NCBI GenBank assembly: GCA_937916035.1 | Contig: CALGIH010000127.1 | Span: 1-5,282 of the forward strand | Reading direction: 5' to 3' | DNA from: an uncultured Lacinutrix sp. | Lineage (GTDB): Bacteria > Bacteroidota > Bacteroidia > Flavobacteriales > Flavobacteriaceae | DNA: 5,282 nt | In this document: positions 1 through 5,282 of the stretch, piece by piece | Layout: the number at the start of each line of letters is the position of its first letter | Numbering within the stretch: the first letter of the stretch is position 1 | Translations under genes and position numbers: made by a program | The notes under the pieces: model-generated | Database searches by the model: none | Seen by the model: only the letters and a program-made list of their open reading frames with translations | What the model was told of the DNA's origin: nothing

Positions 1-1
1 A

Positions 2-1525
2 GAAGAAAGAATTCAAGATATTCTAATTAAGAAATCTGCTGAATTTTTAAATGTTTCATATTCTGACATTACAGGCATTAAAATTCTTCGAAAATCTATT
101 GATGCAAGGAAATCTAAAATCATGCTTAATTATAAGGTATCGGTTTTTATAAAAGAACCCTTACCAAAATCTTCAGACTATCAATTTGAGTATAAAGATG
201 TATCTAACGGAAAACCTATTCACATCATTGGCTTTGGTCCAGCAGGAATGTATGCTGCTTTGCGTTGTATTGAGTTAGGATTTAAACCCATAGTTTTAGA
301 GCGAGGTAAAAACGTACAAGACAGACGAAGAGATTTAAAAGCAATCAATCAAGATCATTTTGTGAATGAAGATTCCAATTATTGCTTTGGAGAAGGTGGT
401 GCAGGAACCTATTCTGATGGTAAATTATACACACGAAGTTTAAAACGCGGAGACGTTCGTCGCATATTCGAAAACCTAGTATTTCATGGAGCGACTGATC
501 AAATATTAATTGATGCGCATCCACATATTGGAACCAATAAATTACCTAAAGTGGTCACCAATATTCGTGAAACCATTTTAAAATTTGGTGGTGAAATTCA
601 CTTTGAAAGTCGCGTCATAGATTTCATCATTAAAAACAATACCATACAAGCTATTCAATTACAAAATGCCAAAGAACTTGTAACAGAAAAAGTAATTTTA
701 GCCACAGGACATTCAGCACGAGATATTTTTTATTTACTGCATCAAAAAAAGATTGCTTTGCAAGCAAAATCTTTTGCCATGGGAGTTCGTGTTGAGCATC
801 CACAGCATATTATAGATTCTATACAATACCATTGTTCTGGTGAACGAGATGAATTATTGCCTGCTGCAGCTTATAGCTTAGTACAGCAAGTAAATGATAG
901 AGGTGTCTATTCGTTTTGCATGTGTCCTGGAGGTTTTATTGTGCCTGCTGCAACTGCAAATGGCGAAGTGGTTGTTAATGGTATGTCTCCTTCCAAACGA
1001 AACAACGAATTTGCGAATTCAGGCATTGTTGTTGAAATCAATGTAGACAAAGACATCCCTAAATACGAGCAATTTGGACCTTTAAAAGGATTGGAATATC
1101 AAAAAAATTTAGAACGCTTGGCTTTTACTTCTGGTGGAAGAACTCAGACTGCTCCAGCGCAACGATTAACAGATTTTGTAGAAGGAAACCTGTCACGTGA
1201 TCTTAACCCAACATCTTATCAACCAGGATTGCAATCAGTACCATTACATTCACTGTTGCCAAAATTAATAGGTAGTAATTTAAGAAAAGGTTTTGAGGCA
1301 TTTGGTCAAAAAATGAAAGGCTATTATACCGCTGAAGCCAATGTTATTGGAGTTGAATCTAGAACTTCATCACCAGTAAGTATTCCAAGAAATGAAAAGC
1401 TACAACATCCAGAAATAACCAACTTATTTCCATGTGGAGAAGGTGGTGGTTATGCTGGAGGCATTGTTTCTGCTGCTATGGATGGCGAACGTTGTGCAGA
1501 AGCTGCTTGTCTTCAGAGTTTTTAG
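2..1525 (+). CDS. FAD-dependent dehydrogenase-like flavoprotein (5' end cut by window)
   Basis: This is a predicted cytoplasmic flavoprotein of the NAD(P)/FAD-dependent oxidoreductase superfamily (I believe the COG2509 type); its substrate is not known. The frame is open from base 2, before the ATG at 122. The upstream 40 codons include DITGIKILRKSIDARK, which resembles the N-terminal domain of this family, so the ATG at 122 is internal and the true start lies just left of the window. The visible 507 residues are close to the roughly 515-520 I recall for full-length members. Numbering from the ATG at 122: the FAD-binding GFGPAG is at 37-42, the ribose-binding acidic end of strand 2 is LERG at 59-62, CFGEGGAGTYSDGK is at 88-101, ATGHSARD is at 194-201, a CMC pair is at 266-268, and a C-terminal flavin-contacting CGEGGGYAGG is at 438-447. 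No signal peptide or membrane segment is seen. No T-tract terminator follows; the repeat element begins 4 bp after the stop. Confidence 0.88.
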   Translation, partial: EERIQDILIKKSAEFLNVSYSDITGIKILRKSIDARKSKIMLNYKVSVFIKEPLPKSSDYQFEYKDVSNGKPIHIIGFGPAGMYAALRCIELGFKPIVLERGKNVQDRRRDLKAINQDHFVNEDSNYCFGEGGAGTYSDGKLYTRSLKRGDVRRIFENLVFHGATDQILIDAHPHIGTNKLPKVVTNIRETILKFGGEIHFESRVIDFIIKNNTIQAIQLQNAKELVTEKVILATGHSARDIFYLLHQKKIALQAKSFAMGVRVEHPQHIIDSIQYHCSGERDELLPAAAYSLVQQVNDRGVYSFCMCPGGFIVPAATANGEVVVNGMSPSKRNNEFANSGIVVEINVDKDIPKYEQFGPLKGLEYQKNLERLAFTSGGRTQTAPAQRLTDFVEGNLSRDLNPTSYQPGLQSVPLHSLLPKLIGSNLRKGFEAFGQKMKGYYTAEANVIGVESRTSSPVSIPRNEKLQHPEITNLFPCGEGGGYAGGIVSAAMDGERCAEAACLQSF

Positions 1526-1528
1526 TCT

Positions 1529-1657
1529 CAGTCGCAGTTTTCAGATTAAAACGCAACTATTTTTGCTTAGTTTAACTATAGAACTGACAGTAGTCGTATA
1601 TCTATAAACTTAGTTCTGTAAGAGTGACTGAATACTGCGACTGTTTACTGCCAACTG
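1529..1657. repeat. ACTG-periodic inverted repeat element between the flavoprotein gene and fabD
   Basis: The right part carries five ACTG words starting at 1627, 1634, 1640, 1647 and 1654, a spacing of 6-7 nt. The left part carries the reverse complement, CAGT, at 1529 and 1535. The arms CAGTCGCAGTTTTCAG (1529-1544) and CTGAATACTGCGACTG (1628-1643) match as an inverted repeat at 15 of 16 positions. Nested inside, 1577-1585 can pair with 1612-1620 (9 pairs, one G-U). An interrupted palindrome ACTG-A-CAGT lies at 1583-1591. This element fills most of the 176-bp gap. It could be a REP-like or MITE-like intergenic repeat, a transcript-end hairpin for the upstream gene, or part of the fabD leader. 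It has no T-tract, so it is not a standard intrinsic terminator. The pairing is read directly from the sequence; any function is inferred. Confidence 0.6.
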
Positions 1658-1701
1658 ATAATAATATTATTCCTATTTTTACAGCATCAAATTTTTAACA
1701 A

Positions 1702-2595
1702 ATGAACGCATATATTTTCCCAGGTCAAGGAGCTCAATTTTCAGGAATGGGTTTAGACTTATACCAAAACTCTCCATTGGCTCAAGAGTTATTTGAAAAA
1801 GCCAATAAAATTTTAGGGTTTTCAATCACAGACATCATGTTTGAAGGTTCTGCTGAAGACTTAAAAGAAACCAAAGTAACACAGCCTGCCATTTTCTTAC
1901 ACTCAATAATTCTAGCTAAAACGTTAGGAGATAGTTTTAAACCAGATATGGTTGCTGGACATTCTTTAGGAGAATTCTCAGCCTTGGTTGCTGTTGGAGC
2001 CTTAACTTTTGAAGATGGTTTACGTTTAGTATCTCAACGTGCTATAGCCATGCAAAAAGCTTGTGAAATAAAGCCAAGCACAATGGCTGCTGTTTTAGGA
2101 TTAGAAGATGATGTGGTTGAAAAGATATGCGCAACTATAGATGGTATTGTGGTCGCTGCAAATTATAATTGCCCAGGACAATTAGTTATTTCAGGTGAAG
2201 TTGAAGCAATTAATGCTGCTTGTGAAGCACTTAAAAGTGAAGGTGCACGTCGTGCATTGGTGCTGCCAGTTGGTGGTGCATTTCACTCACCAATGATGGA
2301 GCCAGCAAGAGAAGAATTGGCGGCTGCTATTGAAAACGCAACATTTAGCAAGCCAAATTGCCCAATTTATCAAAACGTAACTGCGAGTGCAGTTACCGAT
2401 GAAAATGAGATAAAAGAAAATTTGATATCTCAATTGACAGCTCCTGTTCGTTGGACACAATCTGTACAGCAAATGATAGCTGATGGTGCGACACATTTTA
2501 CAGAAGTTGGCCCAGGAAAAGTTTTACAAGGCTTAGTTAAAAAAATAAATAGTGAGGCTGAAACTGCTTCTGCAACTTTACAAACAGAAGCTTAA
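1702..2595 (+). CDS. fabD: Malonyl-CoA:acyl-carrier-protein transacylase FabD
   Basis: The enzyme moves the malonyl group from malonyl-CoA to holo-ACP, supplying the extender unit for type II fatty-acid synthesis in the cytoplasm. The 297-residue protein has the family's usual length (E. coli FabD is 309). The N-terminal FPGQGAQ is at 6-12, with Gln9 expected at the oxyanion hole. The nucleophile elbow GHSLGE is at 86-91 with catalytic Ser88. Arg113 in SQRAIAMQ is the expected binder of the malonyl carboxylate, so a malonyl rather than an acetyl substrate is likely. GGAFHSPMM at 191-199 gives the catalytic His195, and EVGPGKVL lies near the C-terminus. A short Glu/Ala/Thr-rich tail ends the protein. 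The ATG is preceded by an A-rich TTTTTAACAA and no Shine-Dalgarno, normal for Bacteroidota. The start is fixed because the conserved motif begins at residue 6. The stop codon abuts the lspA start, so the two are probably co-transcribed. No convincing -33/-7 Bacteroidota promoter was found upstream. Confidence 0.97.
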   Translation: MNAYIFPGQGAQFSGMGLDLYQNSPLAQELFEKANKILGFSITDIMFEGSAEDLKETKVTQPAIFLHSIILAKTLGDSFKPDMVAGHSLGEFSALVAVGALTFEDGLRLVSQRAIAMQKACEIKPSTMAAVLGLEDDVVEKICATIDGIVVAANYNCPGQLVISGEVEAINAACEALKSEGARRALVLPVGGAFHSPMMEPAREELAAAIENATFSKPNCPIYQNVTASAVTDENEIKENLISQLTAPVRWTQSVQQMIADGATHFTEVGPGKVLQGLVKKINSEAETASATLQTEA

Positions 2596-3096
2596 ATGAA
2601 ATTATCTCGTACTGCATTTATTGCAATTCTAATTGTTTTTAATATTGCAATTGACCAAATTTCTAAAATTTGGGTTAGAGCTAATGTTGAACCTTTTTCA
2701 GAAGCTTCTATTATTAGTGATATTTTCTCATTACATAATGTTGAAAATACTGGAGCCTTCTTAGGAATGGGAAGCGATTTAAATCCAACTTTAAAAATCT
2801 TGTTACTTTTAATACTTCCCGTAATTGTATTAGGTTTAGTCGTTGTTCACATAATAAGAGACAAGTCTATTGACAAATTATCTCTTATAGGATTTTGTTG
2901 CATCATTGGTGGAGGTTTAGCCAATGTTTATGACCGATTTGCTTATGGTTCAGTCACTGACTTTCTTCACATTGACCTTGGAGGAAAATTAAGAACAGGT
3001 ATTTTTAATATTGCCGATATGTCTGTCTCAACTGGGATGATCATGATATTAGTCGCTAGTTTTATATATCGAAAACAGAAAGAAATTACTGAATAA
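2596..3096 (+). CDS. lspA: Lipoprotein signal peptidase (signal peptidase II)
   Basis: This inner-membrane aspartic peptidase removes signal peptides from diacylglyceryl-modified prolipoproteins. The 166-residue protein matches the compact family length (E. coli 164). Four hydrophobic segments fall near residues 6-19, 66-87, 95-112 and 141-158. Conserved boxes follow in order: DQISK (20-24), NVENTGAFLG (48-57), GGGLANVYDR (105-114), GSVTDF (118-123) and FNIAD (137-141). The catalytic aspartates are expected to be Asp122 and Asp141, by analogy with P. aeruginosa Asp124 and Asp143. The ATG starts at the base right after the fabD stop (TAAATG), which suggests translational coupling and a shared transcript. 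A strong terminator follows immediately. I recall that the usual flavobacterial LspA is longer (about 200 residues, with an insertion before the second Asp) and is encoded near ileS and a dksA-like gene. If so, this compact form may be a second paralogue; that is inference. Confidence 0.96.
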   Translation: MKLSRTAFIAILIVFNIAIDQISKIWVRANVEPFSEASIISDIFSLHNVENTGAFLGMGSDLNPTLKILLLLILPVIVLGLVVVHIIRDKSIDKLSLIGFCCIIGGGLANVYDRFAYGSVTDFLHIDLGGKLRTGIFNIADMSVSTGMIMILVASFIYRKQKEITE

Positions 3097-3125
3097 AAAA
3101 AAACCTCTTTACGAGGCTTTTTTTA
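3097..3125. terminator. Bidirectional intrinsic terminator between lspA and the minus-strand small gene
   Basis: A run of A residues (3095-3103) leads into the stem CCTC (3104-3107), a TTTAC loop and GAGG (3113-3116), followed by C and seven T residues (3118-3124). The A-tract and T-tract can also pair, lengthening the stem. Read on the plus strand it ends the fabD-lspA transcript directly after the lspA stop. Read on the minus strand, the same hairpin is followed by a T-run and ends the small convergent gene, whose stop codon lies 1 bp away. The stem has only four G-C/C-G-rich pairs plus the A-T extension, but the arrangement is typical of AT-rich flavobacterial terminators. Confidence 0.88.
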
Positions 3126-3317
3126 TTATTTTGCTAAAACACAATCTTCACAATCTTTAACTTCACCATAATAGGTTTCCCTATATTTATGAAGCGTTTG
3201 GAAAGGAATATTTAAGATTTGCTTTTTAATGTAAGTCACCTTTGCGTGCAGTAAACCCATTTTTGGAGTAAACCTCTCCTCGAGTTTTGTTTCTCTTTTA
3301 ATACTAATCAATTTCAT
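3126..3317 (-). CDS. Small protein of unknown function with C-terminal Cys-x-x-Cys
   Basis: A 63-residue, basic, hydrophilic protein without a signal peptide or membrane segment. I cannot assign a function. The C-terminal third, PFQTLHKYRETYYGEVKDC followed by EDCVLAK, looks constrained: it is rich in Tyr/His/charged residues and places Cys56 and Cys59 in a DCEDC motif, which could bind a metal or form a redox pair. The N-terminal part contains several Lys/Arg and an Ile-Lys-Lys patch. Support for a real gene: it fills the space between the bidirectional terminator and the next gap, its stop sits 1 bp from that terminator, the ATG has an A/T-rich leader with no competing gene on the other strand, and the C-terminal sequence resembles short conserved flavobacterial hypothetical proteins as far as I recall. 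The 8-bp inverted repeat upstream may belong to its control region. A chance open frame cannot be fully excluded at this length. Confidence 0.66.
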   Translation of the reverse strand: MKLISIKRETKLEERFTPKMGLLHAKVTYIKKQILNIPFQTLHKYRETYYGEVKDCEDCVLAK

Positions 3318-3326
3318 TATATATCA

Positions 3327-3359
3327 TTTATCATTGGCTACAAAGAAACGGATGATAAA
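3327..3359. repeat. Perfect 8-bp inverted repeat upstream of the small CxxC gene
   Basis: TTTATCAT (3327-3334) and ATGATAAA (3352-3359) are exact reverse complements separated by 17 bp. The element begins 10 bp upstream of the ATG of the minus-strand 63-residue gene. The spacer holds, on the minus strand, TTTCTTTG (3341-3348), which differs by one base from the Bacteroidota -7 consensus TAnnTTTG. No matching -33 TTTG lies at the usual distance, so the promoter call is weak. The dyad could be an operator or an untranslated-leader hairpin; in DNA this AT-rich it could also be chance. Confidence 0.3.
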
Positions 3360-3439
3360 GGCCAATTCCTAATTTAGAGTATTAAATCATTGTTAATCAA
3401 TATCTTAAATAACAAAACCACAACGATACTACCATTTAG

Positions 3440-3457
3440 TTGTTATATTGATAACAA
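3440..3457. repeat. Perfect 7-bp inverted repeat with 4-nt loop, 39 bp past the amidohydrolase stop
   Basis: TTGTTAT (3440-3446), loop ATTG, and ATAACAA (3451-3457) form an exact palindrome. It lies downstream of the minus-strand amidohydrolase stop and upstream of the small CxxC gene. There is no T-tract after it on the minus strand, so it is not a convincing intrinsic terminator. It may be a weak transcript-end hairpin or a protein-binding dyad. The rest of the 179-bp gap (3318-3496) shows nothing else I can name. Confidence 0.3.
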
Positions 3458-3496
3458 AGAGCAGTAATCCTTAACAGATACTGAATGGCAATTTCT

Positions 3497-4774
3497 CTAT
3501 TGTTTATAGATTTTACCTTCTTTCATTACAAAAACAACATTTTCTGTTGTCTTGATATTCTTGGTTGGGTCTTCATTGGTTGCTACAATATCAGCAATAA
3601 ATCCTGGTTGCAATTGGCCTAATTGATTTTCCATATCTAACAATTTTGCATTTGTTACTGTAGCAGATTGAATAGAGAACATTGGAGACCAACCTGTCTC
3701 TACCATATAACCAAATTCCTTAGCATTCTCTCCATGTGGAAAAACGCCAGCATCTGTACCAAAGGCAATATTTACACCTTCTTTATAAACCATGGCGAAC
3801 GTTTCTCTTAATGAAGCATCAATTTTTAAAATCTTCGGAATAATAATTTCTGGATAATAATTTGGCACTTTTGCTTTACTAGCAACATAACGACCAGCAG
3901 AAAGTGTTGGTACTAAATAGGTATTATATTGTTTCATTAATTGCGCCGTTTCTAAATCCATTAATGAACCATGTTCTATGGTTTGTACTCCAGCTTTAAT
4001 GGCTCTTTTCATTCCTTCAATTCCGTGTGCATGTGCAGCTACGTTCATACCATATTCATTGGCCGTTTTAACAATTTCGTCCACTTCTTCTTGAGTGAAT
4101 TGCGGATTAACACCATTTTTACTAACACTTAATACACCACCTGTTGCAGTAATTTTAATTAAATCTGCACCATTTTTATAACGCTGTCTCACTGCTTTTC
4201 TTGCATCATCCGGACTATTAATAACACCTTCTGCTGGACCTGGATCTCCCATCATATCCTGACGCATTCCATTCGTTGGATCTGCATGACCACCTGTTGT
4301 TCCTATTGCCTTTTCAACTGTAAAGATCCGTGAACCTGGAACTTTACCTTTATTTATTGCATCACGTAAAGATACATTTACGCCACTACCACCTAAATCT
4401 CGAACGGTTGTGAAGCCAGCCAATAAAGTTCTATATGCAATTTCGGCAGCATCATAAGCTACATCTGTATCGTTTTTTGTATAAGCTTCAAGATATTGGG
4501 TTGGACTCGTTTCGCCTTCAATATGCACATGCATATCAATAAAACCGGGCATAACAGTTTGCTCTTTTAAATCAATAACCACATCTTTAGAGTTTTTCGG
4601 ATTAACAAATCCATCTTGAATAGAGGTTATTTTAGCACCACTTACAACAATAGTTTTTGCTGTTAATACTTGACCTGATTTTGTGTCTATGATTTTTCCA
4701 CAATGTAAATAAGTGTCTTGAGCAGCAATGCTAATTGAATACATTGCAATTAATAAAAAAAGAATTTTTTTCAT
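3497..4774 (-). CDS. Secreted metal-dependent amidohydrolase (imidazolonepropionase/Xaa-Pro dipeptidase-like)
   Basis: A 425-residue member of the amidohydrolase superfamily (COG1228-like), predicted to be exported to the periplasm. Residues 1-19 are a Sec signal peptide: MKK, a hydrophobic core, then a likely cut after AAQ-19. There is no lipobox cysteine. The TIM-barrel metal site is complete: His82 and His84 in PGFIDMHVH, Lys207 in ADLIKITATGG (the expected carboxylated bridging lysine), His248 or His250 in AAHAHG, His268 in IEHGS, and Asp341 in FGTDAG. A small beta domain flanks the barrel, as shown by the N-terminal GKIIDTKSGQ stretch and the C-terminal LQPGFIADIVATNEDP. Characterised relatives include bacterial dipeptidases and carboxypeptidases that cut Xaa-Pro or Xaa-Arg/Lys peptides, so a peptide or N-acyl amino acid is a plausible substrate, but the sequence does not settle it. 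It lies 40 bp behind galE on the same strand with no terminator between, so read-through is possible; the functional link to galE is unclear. Confidence 0.92.
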   Translation of the reverse strand: MKKILFLLIAMYSISIAAQDTYLHCGKIIDTKSGQVLTAKTIVVSGAKITSIQDGFVNPKNSKDVVIDLKEQTVMPGFIDMHVHIEGETSPTQYLEAYTKNDTDVAYDAAEIAYRTLLAGFTTVRDLGGSGVNVSLRDAINKGKVPGSRIFTVEKAIGTTGGHADPTNGMRQDMMGDPGPAEGVINSPDDARKAVRQRYKNGADLIKITATGGVLSVSKNGVNPQFTQEEVDEIVKTANEYGMNVAAHAHGIEGMKRAIKAGVQTIEHGSLMDLETAQLMKQYNTYLVPTLSAGRYVASKAKVPNYYPEIIIPKILKIDASLRETFAMVYKEGVNIAFGTDAGVFPHGENAKEFGYMVETGWSPMFSIQSATVTNAKLLDMENQLGQLQPGFIADIVATNEDPTKNIKTTENVVFVMKEGKIYKQ

Positions 4775-4814
4775 TTTTGAATTGGATAAAATTAGTTTCG
4801 TTTAAGCTTTTAAT

Positions 4815-5282
4815 TTATGAGTTTTTTCGGATGTTTTGTTCCCATTTCCAAGCAGATTTCATTGCATCATCTAAGGTAAGCTGAGCTTTCCATCCCAACT
4901 CATTATTTGCCTTAGAGGTGTCCGCATAAGCAGAAATAATATCTCCAGCTCTTCTATTAGCAATTTTATAGTTCAATTTTAAACCTGTAACGCGTTCAAA
5001 AGATTGAATTACTTCCAATACAGAACTTCCTTTTCCTGTTCCTAAATTGAAAGTTTCATAGTTAGATTTGTTCTTGTTTTTCAACAAACGCTCTAAAGCA
5101 ATAACATGTGCTTTCGCCAAATCGACGACATGAATATAATCTCTTATACAGGTGCCATCAGATGTTGGATAGTCATCTCCAAAAACAGAAAGTTGGTCTC
5201 TTAATCCATAAGCTGTTTGCGTAATAAAAGGCACTAAATTTTGAGGAACTCCAATAGGAAGCTCACCTATAATTACAGATTC
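4815..5282 (-). CDS. galE: UDP-glucose 4-epimerase, C-terminal part (N-terminus beyond window)
   Basis: GalE interconverts UDP-glucose and UDP-galactose with tightly bound NAD, feeding the Leloir pathway and galactose-containing surface glycans. The frame stays open to the right edge, and the first 16 codons seen (ESVIIGELPIGVPQNL) match the family, so the GTG at 5234 is an internal valine, not a start. The 155 visible residues are the C-terminal part of a protein normally about 340 long; the NAD-binding Rossmann fold and the Ser/Tyr-x-x-x-Lys site lie outside. Numbering from the edge: FITQTAYGLRDQLSVFG (19-35), DGTCIRDYIHVVDLAKAH (42-59) with Arg47 expected to contact the UDP phosphates, FNLGTGKGSS (78-87), NRRAGD (109-114) and the closing LGWKAQLTLDDAMKSAWKW. 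The IRDYIHVVDLAKAH and RRAGD signatures favour GalE over other short-chain sugar epimerases. The coding strand matches that of the amidohydrolase 40 bp downstream. Confidence 0.95.
   Translation of the reverse strand, partial: ESVIIGELPIGVPQNLVPFITQTAYGLRDQLSVFGDDYPTSDGTCIRDYIHVVDLAKAHVIALERLLKNKNKSNYETFNLGTGKGSSVLEVIQSFERVTGLKLNYKIANRRAGDIISAYADTSKANNELGWKAQLTLDDAMKSAWKWEQNIRKNS

Noticed and set aside
122..124. ATG as the start of the flavoprotein gene
   Set aside because: Forty in-frame codons upstream contain a conserved N-terminal domain sequence and no stop, so the gene begins left of the window.
1660..1671. 12-bp palindrome AATAATATTATT before fabD
   Set aside because: It is pure A/T in a very AT-rich spacer and has no other support as an operator or hairpin.
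2287..2496. A 69-codon open frame on the minus strand
   Set aside because: It lies wholly inside fabD, opposite the conserved His195 region; the product is Cys/Trp-rich without recognisable motifs and is a shadow of the real gene.
4775..4814. Possible promoter or terminator between galE and the amidohydrolase gene
   Set aside because: The 40-bp spacer shows no stem with a T-tract and no TTTG/TAnnTTTG pair at the right spacing; the AAGCTT in it is an ordinary 6-bp palindrome.
5232..5234. GTG as a possible start of a short epimerase-like protein
   Set aside because: The frame continues upstream to the window edge with family-typical GalE residues, so this codon is an internal valine.
1..5282. 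CRISPR array, toxin-antitoxin pair, phage or transposon genes
   Set aside because: No regular spacer-repeat array, transposase or integrase motif is seen on either strand. The only small gene stands alone and the larger genes are ordinary chromosomal functions.

Overview
The window is AT-rich chromosomal DNA, roughly two-thirds A+T by eye. It most likely comes from a member of the Bacteroidota, probably the family Flavobacteriaceae. The reasons are the A-rich start regions without Shine-Dalgarno sequences, the style of the proteins, and a terminator with A- and T-tracts on either side of a short stem. No tRNA, rRNA, CRISPR array, transposase or phage gene is visible. The genus cannot be settled from the sequence.

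Layout, left to right. (1) The plus strand opens inside a FAD-dependent dehydrogenase-like gene that lacks only its first few codons. (2) A 176-bp gap holds an unusual repeat: ACTG words about every 7 nt, with an inverted copy about 80 bp upstream, able to fold into nested stems. (3) fabD (malonyl-CoA:ACP transacylase) follows, joined without a spacer to lspA (lipoprotein signal peptidase) by TAA-ATG. The unit closes at a terminator that works on both strands. (4) On the minus strand is a 63-residue protein of unknown function ending in a Cys-x-x-Cys motif. (5) A 179-bp gap with two small perfect inverted repeats separates it from a secreted metal-dependent amidohydrolase, also on the minus strand. 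(6) 40 bp further is the C-terminal half of galE (UDP-glucose 4-epimerase), cut by the right window edge.

FabD loads malonyl units for fatty-acid synthesis and LspA processes lipoproteins in the inner membrane, so that pair sits loosely within envelope biogenesis. GalE supplies UDP-galactose for surface polysaccharides. The amidohydrolase is predicted to leave the cytoplasm and probably acts on peptides or related amides. I see no defence system or metabolic island. The points most worth following up are the ACTG-periodic element, the compact LspA that may be a second paralogue, and the small CxxC protein. Two of the open frames extend past the most obvious start codons: the first gene reads in frame to the left edge, and galE to the right edge.
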